Positions 17,041 to 25,672 are shown, counted from the stretch's first letter. The stretch is 64,000 bases of DNA from Chryseobacterium endalhagicum (GCF_016745235.1 NZ_JAELVM010000001.1:1749856-1813855); one strand, 5' to 3'. The notes: generated from the sequence alone by a model not told the origin. Numbers and translations: made by a program.

Positions 17041-17622
17041 TTATTGAGGAATCTGAGCGAAAGGGGTAAGTTTGTTATCTTCAGACATCGTCTGTCCTAA
17101 AAATTCTTTTTTCTGATCACCTTTCATTCTTCCGGCAGCATCATTCGCATTCAAATAAGCCTCGCTTAGTTTTGTGGTAATATCAGCCGGTTTAAAATCA
17201 AATTTTGTATCACCTTCCACCCCAAGATATCCGTTCTTTCTGGTAAGGTTGGAGATATAATTGCTGTAGTTGATAAATGTATTTCTCAGGTATTGTGTAT
17301 GGTAGTCCATACATTTTTTAGCTTTTTTGGAAGAATTGTTAAGGATGCAGTTCTTCATATTGTTTCTGTACAGGAACCATTCAGATTCCAGAATGCCGTA
17401 TTCTTTTCCTAAAGCAGCCTTTCCGTTTGTTACAATATTGTTGTCACTTTCTTTATCAGCGATCGCCTGTAAGTGCTTGATCACCAATGGAACCGTGTTC
17501 TCAATTTTTGTTTTCGTTTCCTTTAAAATACTGAGATCTGCCGCAGGAGAATTTTTCTTTTGAGCCGTAGTAACGTTAAAAATAAGCAGTAATAGTACAA
17601 TCAATAAGTTATATCTTTTCAT
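17041..17622 (-). CDS. Secreted or periplasmic hypothetical protein
   Basis: 193 aa. Signal peptide MKRYNLLIVLLLLIFNVTTAQ. The mature part is Lys- and Asn-rich and mostly helical, with two cysteines (in MKNCILNN and KKCMDYH, about residues 112 and 123) that could form a disulfide. No family recognised. Single-gene unit with its own terminator. Confidence 0.7.
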   Translation of the reverse strand: MKRYNLLIVLLLLIFNVTTAQKKNSPAADLSILKETKTKIENTVPLVIKHLQAIADKESDNNIVTNGKAALGKEYGILESEWFLYRNNMKNCILNNSSKKAKKCMDYHTQYLRNTFINYSNYISNLTRKNGYLGVEGDTKFDFKPADITTKLSEAYLNANDAAGRMKGDQKKEFLGQTMSEDNKLTPFAQIPQ

Positions 17623-17844
17623 GAGAAATTTTTAAAGCACTAAAATAAATATATTTTCTCACTTTAAACAAATTCATTTTAATTTTATTTAATAAAATTT
17701 AACAAGTTTTAAGAATTTATAGCTTATTATGAAGTTTTCCTGACAATTAAACAGGCAATAAATAAGCTGGGTTAAAAATTTAACATATTTTAATAAAATT
17801 TATTTAATTGATTTACAGAAAGTTAAGCGATTCAGGATTTTATC

Positions 17845-17858
17845 ACTAGAAAATTAGT
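17845..17858. promoter_or_regulatory. Operator 1 of the BlaI/M56 operon
   Basis: ACTAGAAAATTAGT, imperfect dyad ACTA-N6-TAGT, ending on the -33 TTG. Confidence 0.6.
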
Positions 17859-17887
17859 TGTTTGAATCATTTTTATTTCTACATTTG
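17858..17887 (+). promoter_or_regulatory. Promoter of the BlaI/M56 operon
   Basis: TTG (17858-17860), 19-nt spacer, TACATTTG (17880-17887): full consensus. Confidence 0.8.
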
Positions 17888-17891
17888 TATA

Positions 17892-17905
17892 ACTAATTTC
17901 TTAGT
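17892..17905. promoter_or_regulatory. Operator 2 of the BlaI/M56 operon
   Basis: ACTAATTTCTTAGT, dyad related to operator 1, covering the expected transcription start. The two 18-bp sites (atcacta...ttagtt / aactaa...tagtgat) are inverted copies of each other. Confidence 0.6.
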
Positions 17906-17958
17906 GATATAGAAATCTATTAAATATTATATCACTTTTAATGATAATTGAGTAGGAT

Positions 17959-18324
17959 ATGAAAATTCAGAATTTAACAAAGGCAGAAGAACAGGTGATG
18001 CAATATGTATGGAAACTCGAAAAAGGATTCCTGAAAGATATCCTGGACCTTTTCCCGGAACCGAAACCTCATACCAATACGGTTTCTACCATTTTAAAGG
18101 TACTGAAAGACAAAGAATTCGTAGACTATCATGTATACGGAAGACAGCATGAATATTTCCCGCTGGTCACCAAAGAGCAGTATTCCGGGAAAACTATGAA
18201 AAGTCTTGTGAAAAACTATTTCAAAGGTTCTTATAAAAGCGCCGTTTCTTTCCTCGTAGAAAAGAATGAAATGACGGTGGAAGATCTTGAAATGCTTCTG
18301 AACGAACTCAAAAAGAAAAACTAA
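17959..18324 (+). CDS. BlaI/MecI/CopY family repressor
   Basis: 121 aa, the usual length. Winged-helix domain with LTKAEEQVMQYVWKLEKGFLKD at the start and HTNTVSTILKVLKDKEFV as recognition helix and wing region, then a C-terminal dimerisation part. Family members repress beta-lactamase or metal genes until an M56 membrane protease inactivates them. The downstream gene, 6 nt away, encodes exactly such a protease, and twin dyads flank the promoter, so autoregulation is likely. No beta-lactamase gene is in the same operon. Confidence 0.92.
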   Translation: MKIQNLTKAEEQVMQYVWKLEKGFLKDILDLFPEPKPHTNTVSTILKVLKDKEFVDYHVYGRQHEYFPLVTKEQYSGKTMKSLVKNYFKGSYKSAVSFLVEKNEMTVEDLEMLLNELKKKN

Positions 18325-18330
18325 CTGATC

Positions 18331-20280
18331 ATGGAAACTGTACTTTTATATTTTGGGAAAGTAATTGTGTGCTCCGGTGTAATGTTTTTGTATTATCAGT
18401 TGTCTTTAAAGGACAAGACGTTTCACCATTATAACAGATTTTACCTTTTGTCTGCAATGGTTGTATCCTTGCTGCTGCCCCTGATCAGGGTAGATGATTT
18501 TACGATAGAAGTGAATAATGACATGTATATGCTTCTTGATAAGATACAGAATTTTAACACTGATAAAAATATAGACAATGGCCACATTTATTTTAGAATT
18601 ATTTTTTCAGCTTTGGGACTGGTTTCTCTCTATTTTGTAGGGAAGTTAATTTTCGGGATCCTTAAGATCCAGAAGCTTAAAAAGCAGTTTCAAAAAGAAA
18701 GTTTCAACGGGATCAATTTTTACCGTACCAACTTGACCGAAGCTCCGTTTTCATACTTTAAAAACCTCTTCTGGAAGAATACCATCACCTTGAATTCCGA
18801 GGTGGGAGAGCAGATTTTAAAACATGAAATGGTTCATATTGAACAGAAACACTCATTCGATAAGATATGTATTGAGATCATTACTTCTGTTTTCTGGTTC
18901 AATCCGTTTTTTCATATCATTAAAAAAGAAATAAGCCTCATCCACGAGTATCTGGCTGATAAAAAAGCCGTAAAACAATCGGACACCAAAGCATTTGCGC
19001 AGATGCTTTTAGCAAGCCACTTTTCCGGAACACAGTTGCCTGCCGCCAGTCCGTTTTTAAGTTCAAATCTAAAAAAACGACTCAAAATGTTACAAAAACC
19101 AAAAACCAAATTCGGATATGCGCGTAGAATTTTTGCATTACCGGTTTTATTTTCAGTAGCCTTTGCCTATATGGTAAATGCCAAGAACAAAGAAATTAAA
19201 GAAACCAATATAGCCATTGAGGAAGCCGTTTCCCAGATCAAAAAAGACACCATCCCTGAAAAAACCGAAAAGCTGGAAATCAGAAAACCTTTCTCTTTCA
19301 AAGAATCTGAAAGCAAAAAAGAACTGACAGAGCTTGGGAAAAAGATCGAAGAGAAAAGTAAGGTATTAAAAACCCTGAAACCTGAGAGCAAAGAATTTCA
19401 GAGAAATCTGGAAGAAATTGGTGAGCTTTCCGGAGAATTAGGAAAAATTACCAGCTCTGATGATTTTAAAATGGCCTTATCGATGTCCGGCACAGAGACA
19501 AAAAGAATCAATGATTTTTTTAAATCTGATGAATGGAAAGGTAAAATGAAAGAGCTTGAAAACCTGGGCGTGGAAATGCCGGATCTTTCTGATCTTCATC
19601 TTGAATTTCCTGATGCTCCCACACCGCCCAACGCTCCAAGGGTAAAAGTTTACAGGTTCAATGATATTAACTATCAGAATTTGGGATCCGGAGATACAAA
19701 AGCATCCAGAAGAGCGATAAAAGCAGCAAAGGCTGCACAGAAAAAAGCTGAAAAAGCCAGAATTGAAGCCATGGAGCTGGGTGAAAAAGCCAGAATTGAA
19801 GCTATGAAAGCAGCAGAAATTGGAAGAATGCAGGGAGGTATTGCCAGGATAGCAGGAGAAAAAGCAAGAATGGATGGTGAACGTGCCAGACTGCAGGGAG
19901 AAGCAGCGAGAGCAGCCGGAGAAAAGGCAAGAATGGATGTAGAGAAAATAAGACTGGAAGTGGCTAAAAAAGTAATTGACGGCTCTAAAGGAAACAGCTA
20001 TTTCTTTAAAAGCACAAACAGCGATAAGCCTTTTCAGAACAATACAATCGTGTTGGAAGCGGATAGAATTACAAATTCCAAGGGAACTACGGTTTCAAAA
20101 GGAATAAAAAGATTTAAAGTGAACGGTCTGGACGATACTAAAATTTTCCTGAATGACAGAGAAATTACCAAGGAAGAGATGGAAGCCGTTAAGCCTGAAA
20201 CTATTGCCAGCATTACTATTAATAAATCAAATGATGGAGCTATCCCGAAAGGAGAAATAAGAATTAAAACAAAGAACTAA
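18331..20280 (+). CDS. M56 family (BlaR1-like) membrane metallopeptidase with long C-terminal extension
   Basis: 649 aa. Four membrane helices (about 1-20, 36-53, 88-110, 265-283). Zinc protease motif HEMVH (His165-His169) with the downstream HEYLAD motif (His205, Glu206). It lacks the penicillin-binding sensor domain of true BlaR1. Instead, residues 290-480 are charged and helical, about 470-560 form an Ala/Lys/Glu/Arg-rich repeat (EKARMDGERARLQGEAARAA type), and the last 70 residues resemble a TonB-receptor plug-like module. Cotranscribed with the BlaI-type repressor; likely cleaves or triggers loss of that repressor. The inducing signal is unknown. Confidence 0.9.
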   Translation: METVLLYFGKVIVCSGVMFLYYQLSLKDKTFHHYNRFYLLSAMVVSLLLPLIRVDDFTIEVNNDMYMLLDKIQNFNTDKNIDNGHIYFRIIFSALGLVSLYFVGKLIFGILKIQKLKKQFQKESFNGINFYRTNLTEAPFSYFKNLFWKNTITLNSEVGEQILKHEMVHIEQKHSFDKICIEIITSVFWFNPFFHIIKKEISLIHEYLADKKAVKQSDTKAFAQMLLASHFSGTQLPAASPFLSSNLKKRLKMLQKPKTKFGYARRIFALPVLFSVAFAYMVNAKNKEIKETNIAIEEAVSQIKKDTIPEKTEKLEIRKPFSFKESESKKELTELGKKIEEKSKVLKTLKPESKEFQRNLEEIGELSGELGKITSSDDFKMALSMSGTETKRINDFFKSDEWKGKMKELENLGVEMPDLSDLHLEFPDAPTPPNAPRVKVYRFNDINYQNLGSGDTKASRRAIKAAKAAQKKAEKARIEAMELGEKARIEAMKAAEIGRMQGGIARIAGEKARMDGERARLQGEAARAAGEKARMDVEKIRLEVAKKVIDGSKGNSYFFKSTNSDKPFQNNTIVLEADRITNSKGTTVSKGIKRFKVNGLDDTKIFLNDREITKEEMEAVKPETIASITINKSNDGAIPKGEIRIKTKN

Positions 20281-20290
20281 AGTACCCAAT

Positions 20291-20330
20291 AAGCTTTGCC
20301 AGTGATTTTGAAATTGGCAAAGCTTTTAAT
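20291..20330 (+). terminator. Terminator of the BlaI/M56 operon
   Basis: AAGCTTTGCCA (20291-20301) / TGGCAAAGCTT (20315-20325) then TTAAT. Confidence 0.75.
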
Positions 20331-20355
20331 ACCATAGAAAAAGACAGCATACATT

Positions 20356-21246
20356 ATGAAAAAAAATTATTTGATTTTATTGGTGCTTCTTGGCGTGTTT
20401 GCCAATGCACAGGTCAACAGATTCTTTTATGACTATAAATATATTGCAGATTCTACCAATAAAGCAGATGTGAAGAGCGATATCATGCTTCTGGATATTG
20501 ATAAAAACGGGTCCAAATACTACAGCCGTGAAAAGTTCGTTTCAGATTCTACTACAAAAGCTGATATTGCAAAGCAGGTGAAAGGTGGTTTTGGAGGAAG
20601 CATTAATATCAAGAAAAATTTAAAACCCGGAACCATTTTCACAACGGTGATTAAAAAGTATCCGGACTTTGGAGTCTCTTTTTCGGATAAAATTGGGAAT
20701 ACTACTTATAAAGTGGCAGAAGATCAGAAACCTGAGTGGAAGATCTTACCTGATAAGGAAAAAATCGGAGAATACAATACCCAAAAAGCCACAACCAATT
20801 ATGGCGGAAGAAGCTGGATCGCCTGGTTTTCCACGGATATTCCTTTTCAGGACGGACCGTATAAATTCTATGGACTGCCTGGGCTTATCGTAAAAATTGA
20901 AGACACTACGGGTTCCCATATTATGACTTTAATCGGAAATAAGAAAACGGAAGCGGGTTCAGAAGAAGATCTTCAGATTCCGGGGCTCACAATGGTGGGA
21001 ATAGGCGGTAAAGAAATAGAGATCAGCAAAAAACAGTTCAAAAAAGCCTGGAAAGACTACCTTGCAGATCCTACTAAAGATATGAAGCAGATGATGAGTA
21101 CACTTCCAGCGGGTGCCGTTATTAATATGAAAAACCAGGACGGGAAAAGCATCGACGCGAATGAAATGTACAAGAATATTGAGAAAAGGGCAAAAGAAGA
21201 CGTCTTAAAAAATAACAATAAAATAGAACCGGATTTATATAAGTAA
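20356..21246 (+). CDS. GLPGLI family protein (first copy)
   Basis: 296 aa with signal peptide MKKNYLILLVLLGVFANAQ. Contains the family motif in YKFYGLPGLIVKIEDT. GLPGLI proteins (Porph_ging) are secreted Bacteroidota proteins of unknown function, often in multiple copies. A second family member lies at 21951. The C-terminal 90 residues are rich in Lys and Asp. Bounded by terminators on both sides, so probably monocistronic. Confidence 0.9.
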   Translation: MKKNYLILLVLLGVFANAQVNRFFYDYKYIADSTNKADVKSDIMLLDIDKNGSKYYSREKFVSDSTTKADIAKQVKGGFGGSINIKKNLKPGTIFTTVIKKYPDFGVSFSDKIGNTTYKVAEDQKPEWKILPDKEKIGEYNTQKATTNYGGRSWIAWFSTDIPFQDGPYKFYGLPGLIVKIEDTTGSHIMTLIGNKKTEAGSEEDLQIPGLTMVGIGGKEIEISKKQFKKAWKDYLADPTKDMKQMMSTLPAGAVINMKNQDGKSIDANEMYKNIEKRAKEDVLKNNNKIEPDLYK

Positions 21247-21264
21247 ATACTTTTCTAACAGATA

Positions 21265-21304
21265 AAATACAGGATGGTTATTAATGACTATCCTGTATTT
21301 TTTT
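21265..21304 (+). terminator. Terminator after the first GLPGLI gene
   Basis: AAATACAGGAT (21265-21275) / ATCCTGTATTT (21290-21300) plus T-run. Confidence 0.85.
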
Positions 21305-21318
21305 ATATTCCCTTATCT

Positions 21319-21360
21319 TTAAACCTTAAACCTTAAACCTTAAACCTTGAACTTTAAACC
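21319..21360. repeat. Tandem TTAAACC heptamers (6 units)
   Basis: Four perfect TTAAACC units (21319-21346), one TTGAACT and one more TTAAACC, ending 7 nt before the acetyltransferase ATG. Copy-number slippage would change the 5' leader. Confidence 0.9.
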
Positions 21361-21367
21361 CAACCGT

Positions 21368-21943
21368 ATGACAGAAAAGGAAAAATGCGCAGCCGGGCTC
21401 TTATACGATGCCAATTATGATAAAGAACTGATCAGTGAACGCATAGCCTGTAAAGACCTGTGTCTGGAGTATAATCAGTTGAAGAACTCAGATGCGGAAA
21501 ACAGAAATCAATTGATCAGACAAATTCTGGGCGATGTGAAAGAACAGATTTGTATTGAGCCCAATTTTTGGTGTGACTACGGCTATAATATTAAAGTGGG
21601 AGAAAATTTTTATGCCAATCATAATCTTACTATATTAGACTGCGCTGAAGTGAAATTCGGGGATAATGTTTTCATTGGTCCGAACTGCAGCTTTTATACC
21701 GCCGGACATCCGCTTGATGCCAGACAGAGAAATGAAGGACTGGAATATGCCCACCCGATTACCGTAGGAGATAATGTGTGGCTGGGAGGAAATGTAGTGG
21801 TACTGCCGGGCGTTTCCATTGGAAATAATGCTGTGATAGGAGCGGGAAGCGTGGTCACCAAAGATATTCCGGAATATGCTGTTGCTGTGGGAAATCCTTG
21901 CAGGGTAATTAAAAATGTTGAAGAAAATTTAAAATCATATTAA
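21368..21943 (+). CDS. Sugar O-acetyltransferase (maltose/galactoside type)
   Basis: 191 aa from ATG 21368; the frame also has an upstream TTG inside the heptamer repeat, not preferred. N-terminal Mac domain (EKEKCAAGLLYDANY) and left-handed beta-helix of hexapeptide repeats (about residues 75-180: VGENFYANHNL, FGDNVFIGPNC, VGDNVWLGGNV, IGNNAVIGAGS). Catalytic His114 in TAGHPLD. Transfers acetyl from acetyl-CoA to a sugar 6-hydroxyl. Followed 7 nt later by the second GLPGLI gene. Confidence 0.9.
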   Translation: MTEKEKCAAGLLYDANYDKELISERIACKDLCLEYNQLKNSDAENRNQLIRQILGDVKEQICIEPNFWCDYGYNIKVGENFYANHNLTILDCAEVKFGDNVFIGPNCSFYTAGHPLDARQRNEGLEYAHPITVGDNVWLGGNVVVLPGVSIGNNAVIGAGSVVTKDIPEYAVAVGNPCRVIKNVEENLKSY

Positions 21944-21950
21944 TCATTTC

Positions 21951-22811
21951 ATGAAAAAAGTAACCACCTTATTCATTCTCCTGTTAACCCTTTCAGTCTT
22001 TGCTCAGAGTCAGAGATTCATTTATGAGTATAGGTATAGCATTGATTCTACAGCAAGAGATGTCCGGGAGACTGAAATAATGTTTCTGGATGTTATTCCG
22101 AAGGGATCTAAATTTTACAGCAGCGATGTCTTTAAATCAGATTCTATTTGGGCAGCTGCTATGGATATACATGTTAAGCGTGGAATAGAAATGGATCTTT
22201 CAAAAATTAAGTTTAAAGGTAAAATTCGTTATAGTGTTGAAAAGTCATATCCTGATTATTCGGTAAATTTTTTCAATTCTCTTGGCATTGATATATATAT
22301 GGTAGAGGATGGAAGAAAACAAAAATGGAAAATTCTTCCTGACAAAGCAAAGATCGGAGAACTGGCTGCTCAAAAAGCTGTTTGCGAATTTGCAGGCAGA
22401 AAATGGACTGCATGGTTTACCACAGACCTGCTCATTCAGGATGGACCCTATAAATTCTATGGACTTCCCGGACTCATTGTAAAGTTAGAGGATTCCAGCC
22501 AGACGCATTCATTCGAACTAAAGGGAATTAAAAAACTTCCGGAAGGATATGAATGGAAGAATTCCGGAGAGAATGCTTTTAACCTTATTAAATTGAATGA
22601 AACAAAATATAAACAAGCTTTTAAAGATTATTGTAAAGATCCGATGAAAAGTGAAAAGCTGATGCAGGCACAAAGCCGTGATGTTTTGGAAATTGATGAT
22701 TCAGGAAAACTGGTAAAAACTTCTAATGCGAAGAGAAAGGAGAGAGAAATGCAATTGATTAATCAAATTAAAAAGGAAAATAATATTCTGGAAATGGATC
22801 TGTTGAAATAA
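21951..22811 (+). CDS. GLPGLI family protein (second copy)
   Basis: 286 aa with signal peptide ending in VFAQ. Same architecture as the gene at 20356, with YKFYGLPGLIVKLEDS in the same place, but clearly diverged and more Lys-rich at the C-terminus. Likely a paralogue from local duplication, with the acetyltransferase gene between the copies. Function unknown. Confidence 0.88.
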   Translation: MKKVTTLFILLLTLSVFAQSQRFIYEYRYSIDSTARDVRETEIMFLDVIPKGSKFYSSDVFKSDSIWAAAMDIHVKRGIEMDLSKIKFKGKIRYSVEKSYPDYSVNFFNSLGIDIYMVEDGRKQKWKILPDKAKIGELAAQKAVCEFAGRKWTAWFTTDLLIQDGPYKFYGLPGLIVKLEDSSQTHSFELKGIKKLPEGYEWKNSGENAFNLIKLNETKYKQAFKDYCKDPMKSEKLMQAQSRDVLEIDDSGKLVKTSNAKRKEREMQLINQIKKENNILEMDLLK

Positions 22812-22842
22812 AAGAATGAAGTTGTCTAAAAAACTTCCCAGG

Positions 22843-22881
22843 AATAATCCCCGAATCCAAAAGTTCCGGGGATTATTTTTG
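22843..22881 (+). terminator. Terminator after the second GLPGLI gene
   Basis: AATAATCCCCG (22843-22853) / CGGGGATTATT (22867-22877) followed by Ts. Confidence 0.88.
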
Positions 22882-22989
22882 TTGTTTATTCTCTAAGACT
22901 TATTTTTAAAACTGACTCAAACCGTTAATGATGGAACCTGCCAATAGTCTTTATCTTTTTTTAGAGATTATTTTTTTAGGTTGCCGGCA

Positions 22990-23200
22990 AAAGGAGTAAT
23001 TTTATTAGACGCAAAGATTTTTAAACGATGTTAAATTTAAAGGAAAGCAAAGAATTCGACTGCGTCGTGATGAAGCGAATGGATAATACGCTCGCTTAAT
23101 CGAATCAATGCAAATTGATTCCGTCTTTGCCCCCTCAAGGTATGCGGTATTAGAATGAAACTTTGCGTTAAATTTTATAATTTTTTACTTTAGGTGATAC
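22990..23200. repeat. Degenerate element related to family C
   Basis: Non-coding gap with the words agacgcaaag (23009), gtctttgcc (23132) and actttgcgtt (23160) in opposed orientation, as in element C, but without its GTTGG/CCAAC ends. Apart from this and the flanking terminators I see nothing in 22882-23252. Confidence 0.45.
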
Positions 23201-23252
23201 TGAATTTAGAGGAAAGTAAAGAATCAAAATCGAACTTTGTGTTGAAAACTAA

Positions 23253-23280
23253 TAAAAAAAGACCGTCTCAATTTTGAGAC
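23253..23280 (-). terminator. Terminator of the transaldolase-like gene
   Basis: GTCTCAA (23265-23271) / TTGAGAC (23274-23280) with a T-run on the minus strand. Confidence 0.8.
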
Positions 23281-23312
23281 AGCCCCTTTATATCTGAATA
23301 GCTTTTTAATAA

Positions 23313-23966
23313 TTAAGCTAATTTCTGAGAATCTGCAATAAACTGAGCCAGTCCGCTGTCTGTTAACGGGTGCTTCAATAAACTCAAGATCGGAGGAAGT
23401 GGAGACGTAATCACATCTGCCCCGATTTTAGCACAGTCGATGATGTGCATAGAATGACGGATAGATGCTGCAAGGATTTCAGTCTCATACATATAGTTGT
23501 CAAAAATTAATCTGATTTCCTGGATAAGACCCAGTCCGTCAGTAGAAATGTCATCCAGTCTTCCCAGGAAAGGAGAAACATAAGTAGCCCCTGCTTTAGC
23601 TGCTAAAAGCGCCTGTCCTGCAGAGAAAATAAGCGTACAGTTTGTTTTGATCCCTTTGTCGGAGAAATATTTTAAAGCTTTGATCCCGTCTTTGATCATT
23701 GGGATCTTCACAACGATATTAGGGTGGATTGCTGCCAATTCTTCCCCTTCTTTGATCATTTCTTCATACGTAGTAGAAAGTACCTCCGCAGAAATATCTC
23801 CGTCTACAAGCTCACAGATCGTTTTGTAATGGTTCTTGATAGCCTCGTTTCCCTGAATTCCTTCTTTTGCCATTAAGGAAGGGTTGGTTGTTACACCATC
23901 TAAAATTCCAAGGTCTCTTGCTTCTTTGATCTGCTCTAAATTGGCGGTGTCAATAAAAAATTTCAT
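23313..23966 (-). CDS. fsa: Transaldolase / fructose-6-phosphate aldolase (small TalC type)
   Basis: 217 aa, the length of the short decameric class. Starts [24 protein letters not shown] at residues 24-31, Schiff-base Lys87 in VVKIPM, then [12 protein letters not shown] and SPFLGRLDD. These enzymes either shuttle dihydroxyacetone between sugar phosphates in the pentose phosphate pathway or cleave fructose 6-phosphate; sequence does not separate the two, and in Bacteroidota the transaldolase role is usual. Monocistronic, with a TATCTTTG-like box at 23990-23997. Confidence 0.88.
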   Translation of the reverse strand: MKFFIDTANLEQIKEARDLGILDGVTTNPSLMAKEGIQGNEAIKNHYKTICELVDGDISAEVLSTTYEEMIKEGEELAAIHPNIVVKIPMIKDGIKALKYFSDKGIKTNCTLIFSAGQALLAAKAGATYVSPFLGRLDDISTDGLGLIQEIRLIFDNYMYETEILAASIRHSMHIIDCAKIGADVITSPLPPILSLLKHPLTDSGLAQFIADSQKLA

Positions 23967-24030
23967 TTTGTTCGATAGATTTATTACCGCAAAGATAAGA
24001 ATTCCGTTTGTGAGTGGAAAATTTTAATTT

Positions 24031-24265
24031 TGTTTCGGGGTTCGGGGTGCGAGTTCCGAGATTCGAGTTTCGGGGTTTGAGTTTCGCGGCGCGGGATACG
24101 GGCTGAGTGGTATAGAGTAGGAGAATTTAGTGTTTAAGATTGTCAATCCGGAAGTATATTGTATGAATGACAAGCATCAGGTGGCAGAGGCTCCCGAAGC
24201 CACCGGTAATATTTCCTCACCCGTATCCTCGAATCCCGCACCGCGAAACCCGCACCCGCATCCAA
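24031..24265. repeat. GC-rich inverted intergenic element D
   Basis: Left arm 24031-24105 of repeated cgagtttcgggg-type words, ending cgcgggatacggg. Right arm about 24215-24265 carries the inverted match cccgtatcc ... cccgcaccgcgaaac. A further hairpin ggtggc / gccacc lies at about 24179-24205. No coding frame. Confidence 0.7.
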
Positions 24266-24273
24266 TAAATCAC

Positions 24274-24281
24274 TACATTTG
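24274..24281 (+). promoter_or_regulatory. -7 box of the DUF1905 gene
   Basis: TACATTTG, 6 nt before ATG 24288; it overlaps the alternative TTG start at 24279, so the ATG is preferred. Confidence 0.45.
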
Positions 24282-24287
24282 TTAAAC

Positions 24288-24776
24288 ATGAAAAATAACA
24301 GTTTTACAGCCGTACTGGACATTATCGGGATCAATCCCTTTGTTTTCGTTCCGGAAGAAATCCTGGCTGAGATTTTCAGAGAAGCCGGAAAAGACAAGAG
24401 CCCGATTCCGGTGAAAGGAACCGTAAACGGAAAAGAGTTCAAGCAGAACCTGATGAAATATTTAGGGGAATGGAGACTCTATGTCAATCTTATCATGTTG
24501 AAAAATTCTCCTAAAAGAATAGGGGAAACTCTGGAAATTTCAATAGAATATGATGATTCAGACCGGAGCATTTCTATTCATCCCAAACTGGATGAAGCGA
24601 TTAAATCAAGTCCTGTAGCGGTCAGCAATTTTGAAAATCTGATTCCATCCCGAAGACATGAACTGATCCGCTATATCAATAACCTGAAAACAGAAGCCAG
24701 TATCGACAGAAATATTGAAAAGATTATCCGGCATCTCCATGGCGAAACAGATTTCTTTGGAAAGAAGATTGATTAG
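24288..24776 (+). CDS. DUF1905 / YdeI-OmpD-associated domain protein
   Basis: 162 aa. N-terminal DUF1905-like half (FTAVLDIIGINPFVFVPEEI; PIPVKGTVNGKEF near residues 38-50; IGETLEISIEYDD) and C-terminal OmdA-type half with FENLIPSRRHELIRYINNLKTEASIDRNIEKII (about 106-150 region). This two-domain family is widespread and cytosolic; some members are linked to bacteriocin protection, but the molecular function is not established. Start chosen from the -7 box. Confidence 0.8.
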   Translation: MKNNSFTAVLDIIGINPFVFVPEEILAEIFREAGKDKSPIPVKGTVNGKEFKQNLMKYLGEWRLYVNLIMLKNSPKRIGETLEISIEYDDSDRSISIHPKLDEAIKSSPVAVSNFENLIPSRRHELIRYINNLKTEASIDRNIEKIIRHLHGETDFFGKKID

Positions 24777-25070
24777 GGTCAGGAAGCCTCAAGCCAGAAG
24801 AGGGAAGTTATGGAGGTCCAAAGAAAAACATAAAGGTGGACTTATTGATTTAAACAAGCTTTAAACACCAATAGTATTCACAAATAACCACAATCATCTG
24901 TGAAAATCTGCGAAATCTGAGGAAAAAAAAACTCAAAGTGCACAAAGTAATCTAAAGAGAAATAGTATACCATAGATAAGTTTACGCCTTTGTTGATCTT
25001 AAAATCAAGAGTAAATCAGGTAAAAAACTTTGTCTATCCTTGTGTTAAATAATCTTACATCTGTTTAGGC
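24777..25070. repeat. Mosaic of element remnants
   Basis: Non-coding. 24777-24850 resembles element B (ggtcaggaag, gaagagggaagttat); 24885-24935 resembles element A (atcatctgtgaaaatctgcg); later cacaaag/ctttg words recall family C. Confidence 0.6.
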
Positions 25071-25074
25071 GAAT

Positions 25075-25102
25075 AAAAAAATCCGGAAACAATTTCCGGA
25101 TT
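25075..25102 (-). terminator. Terminator of the TPR gene
   Basis: AATCCGGAAA (25080-25089, offset by one) / TTTCCGGATT (25093-25102), T-run on the minus strand. Confidence 0.85.
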
Positions 25103-25108
25103 CAGTAT

Positions 25109-25672
25109 TTATGAATTTAAAGCTTTGCTCAATTTTAACGCATCCTGATTGGTCGGATCGTATTCTATAGATTTAGCAATATGTTCTTTTGCTTTATTGG
25201 GGTCAGTTTTCTGTTCTGTAAACGCCAGATAGAAATAAGCGTAAGCCAGATTTTTCTTATTTTGCTCTACCTCTGCAGGTTTTACAGTGGCAATATATTT
25301 TTCATAAGCACTTCTTGCATTGGTATCATCTTTAGCCGACTGATAGGCGTATGCCTGGCTGTAATATGACGGAGCCCAATCCGGCAGCAATACGGAGATT
25401 TTTTTCCATGTATCCACTGCATTGGTCCAGTCTGAGGCATCCTGATAAGCGGCAGCCAGTTTTGCTAATGCATCCGTATCTTTTGGATTGGCTTCAATTT
25501 GTTTTTTTAGGCCGTCAATCGTTGCATTACTTCCTGTCTGTGCGGTTGTGGCTGGAGTTGTGGTGGTGTTTGCAGTATCCGTTTTTGTTGTCTGTGCATT
25601 TACCAAACCTGCTGTTCCTGCAAATAATAATCCCAGAAATAAATTTTTGATATTAATTTTAGTCATTTTCAT
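25109..25672 (-). CDS. Periplasmic TPR-repeat protein
   Basis: 187 aa from ATG 25672 (MKMTKINIKNLF); an ATG two codons later is possible, and a longer frame to 25711 adds a basic non-signal tail. Signal peptide ends VNAQ. A Thr/Ala-rich linker is followed by about three tetratricopeptide repeats (ALAKLAAAYQDASDW, PSYYSQAYAYQSAKD, AYAYFYLAFTEQKTD). Scaffold protein of unknown partner. Confidence 0.82.
   Translation of the reverse strand: MKMTKINIKNLFLGLLFAGTAGLVNAQTTKTDTANTTTTPATTAQTGSNATIDGLKKQIEANPKDTDALAKLAAAYQDASDWTNAVDTWKKISVLLPDWAPSYYSQAYAYQSAKDDTNARSAYEKYIATVKPAEVEQNKKNLAYAYFYLAFTEQKTDPNKAKEHIAKSIEYDPTNQDALKLSKALNS

Noticed and set aside
24143..24442. 99-codon minus-strand ORF through element D
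   Set aside because: Crosses the repeat and the start of the DUF1905 gene in antisense; no family similarity.
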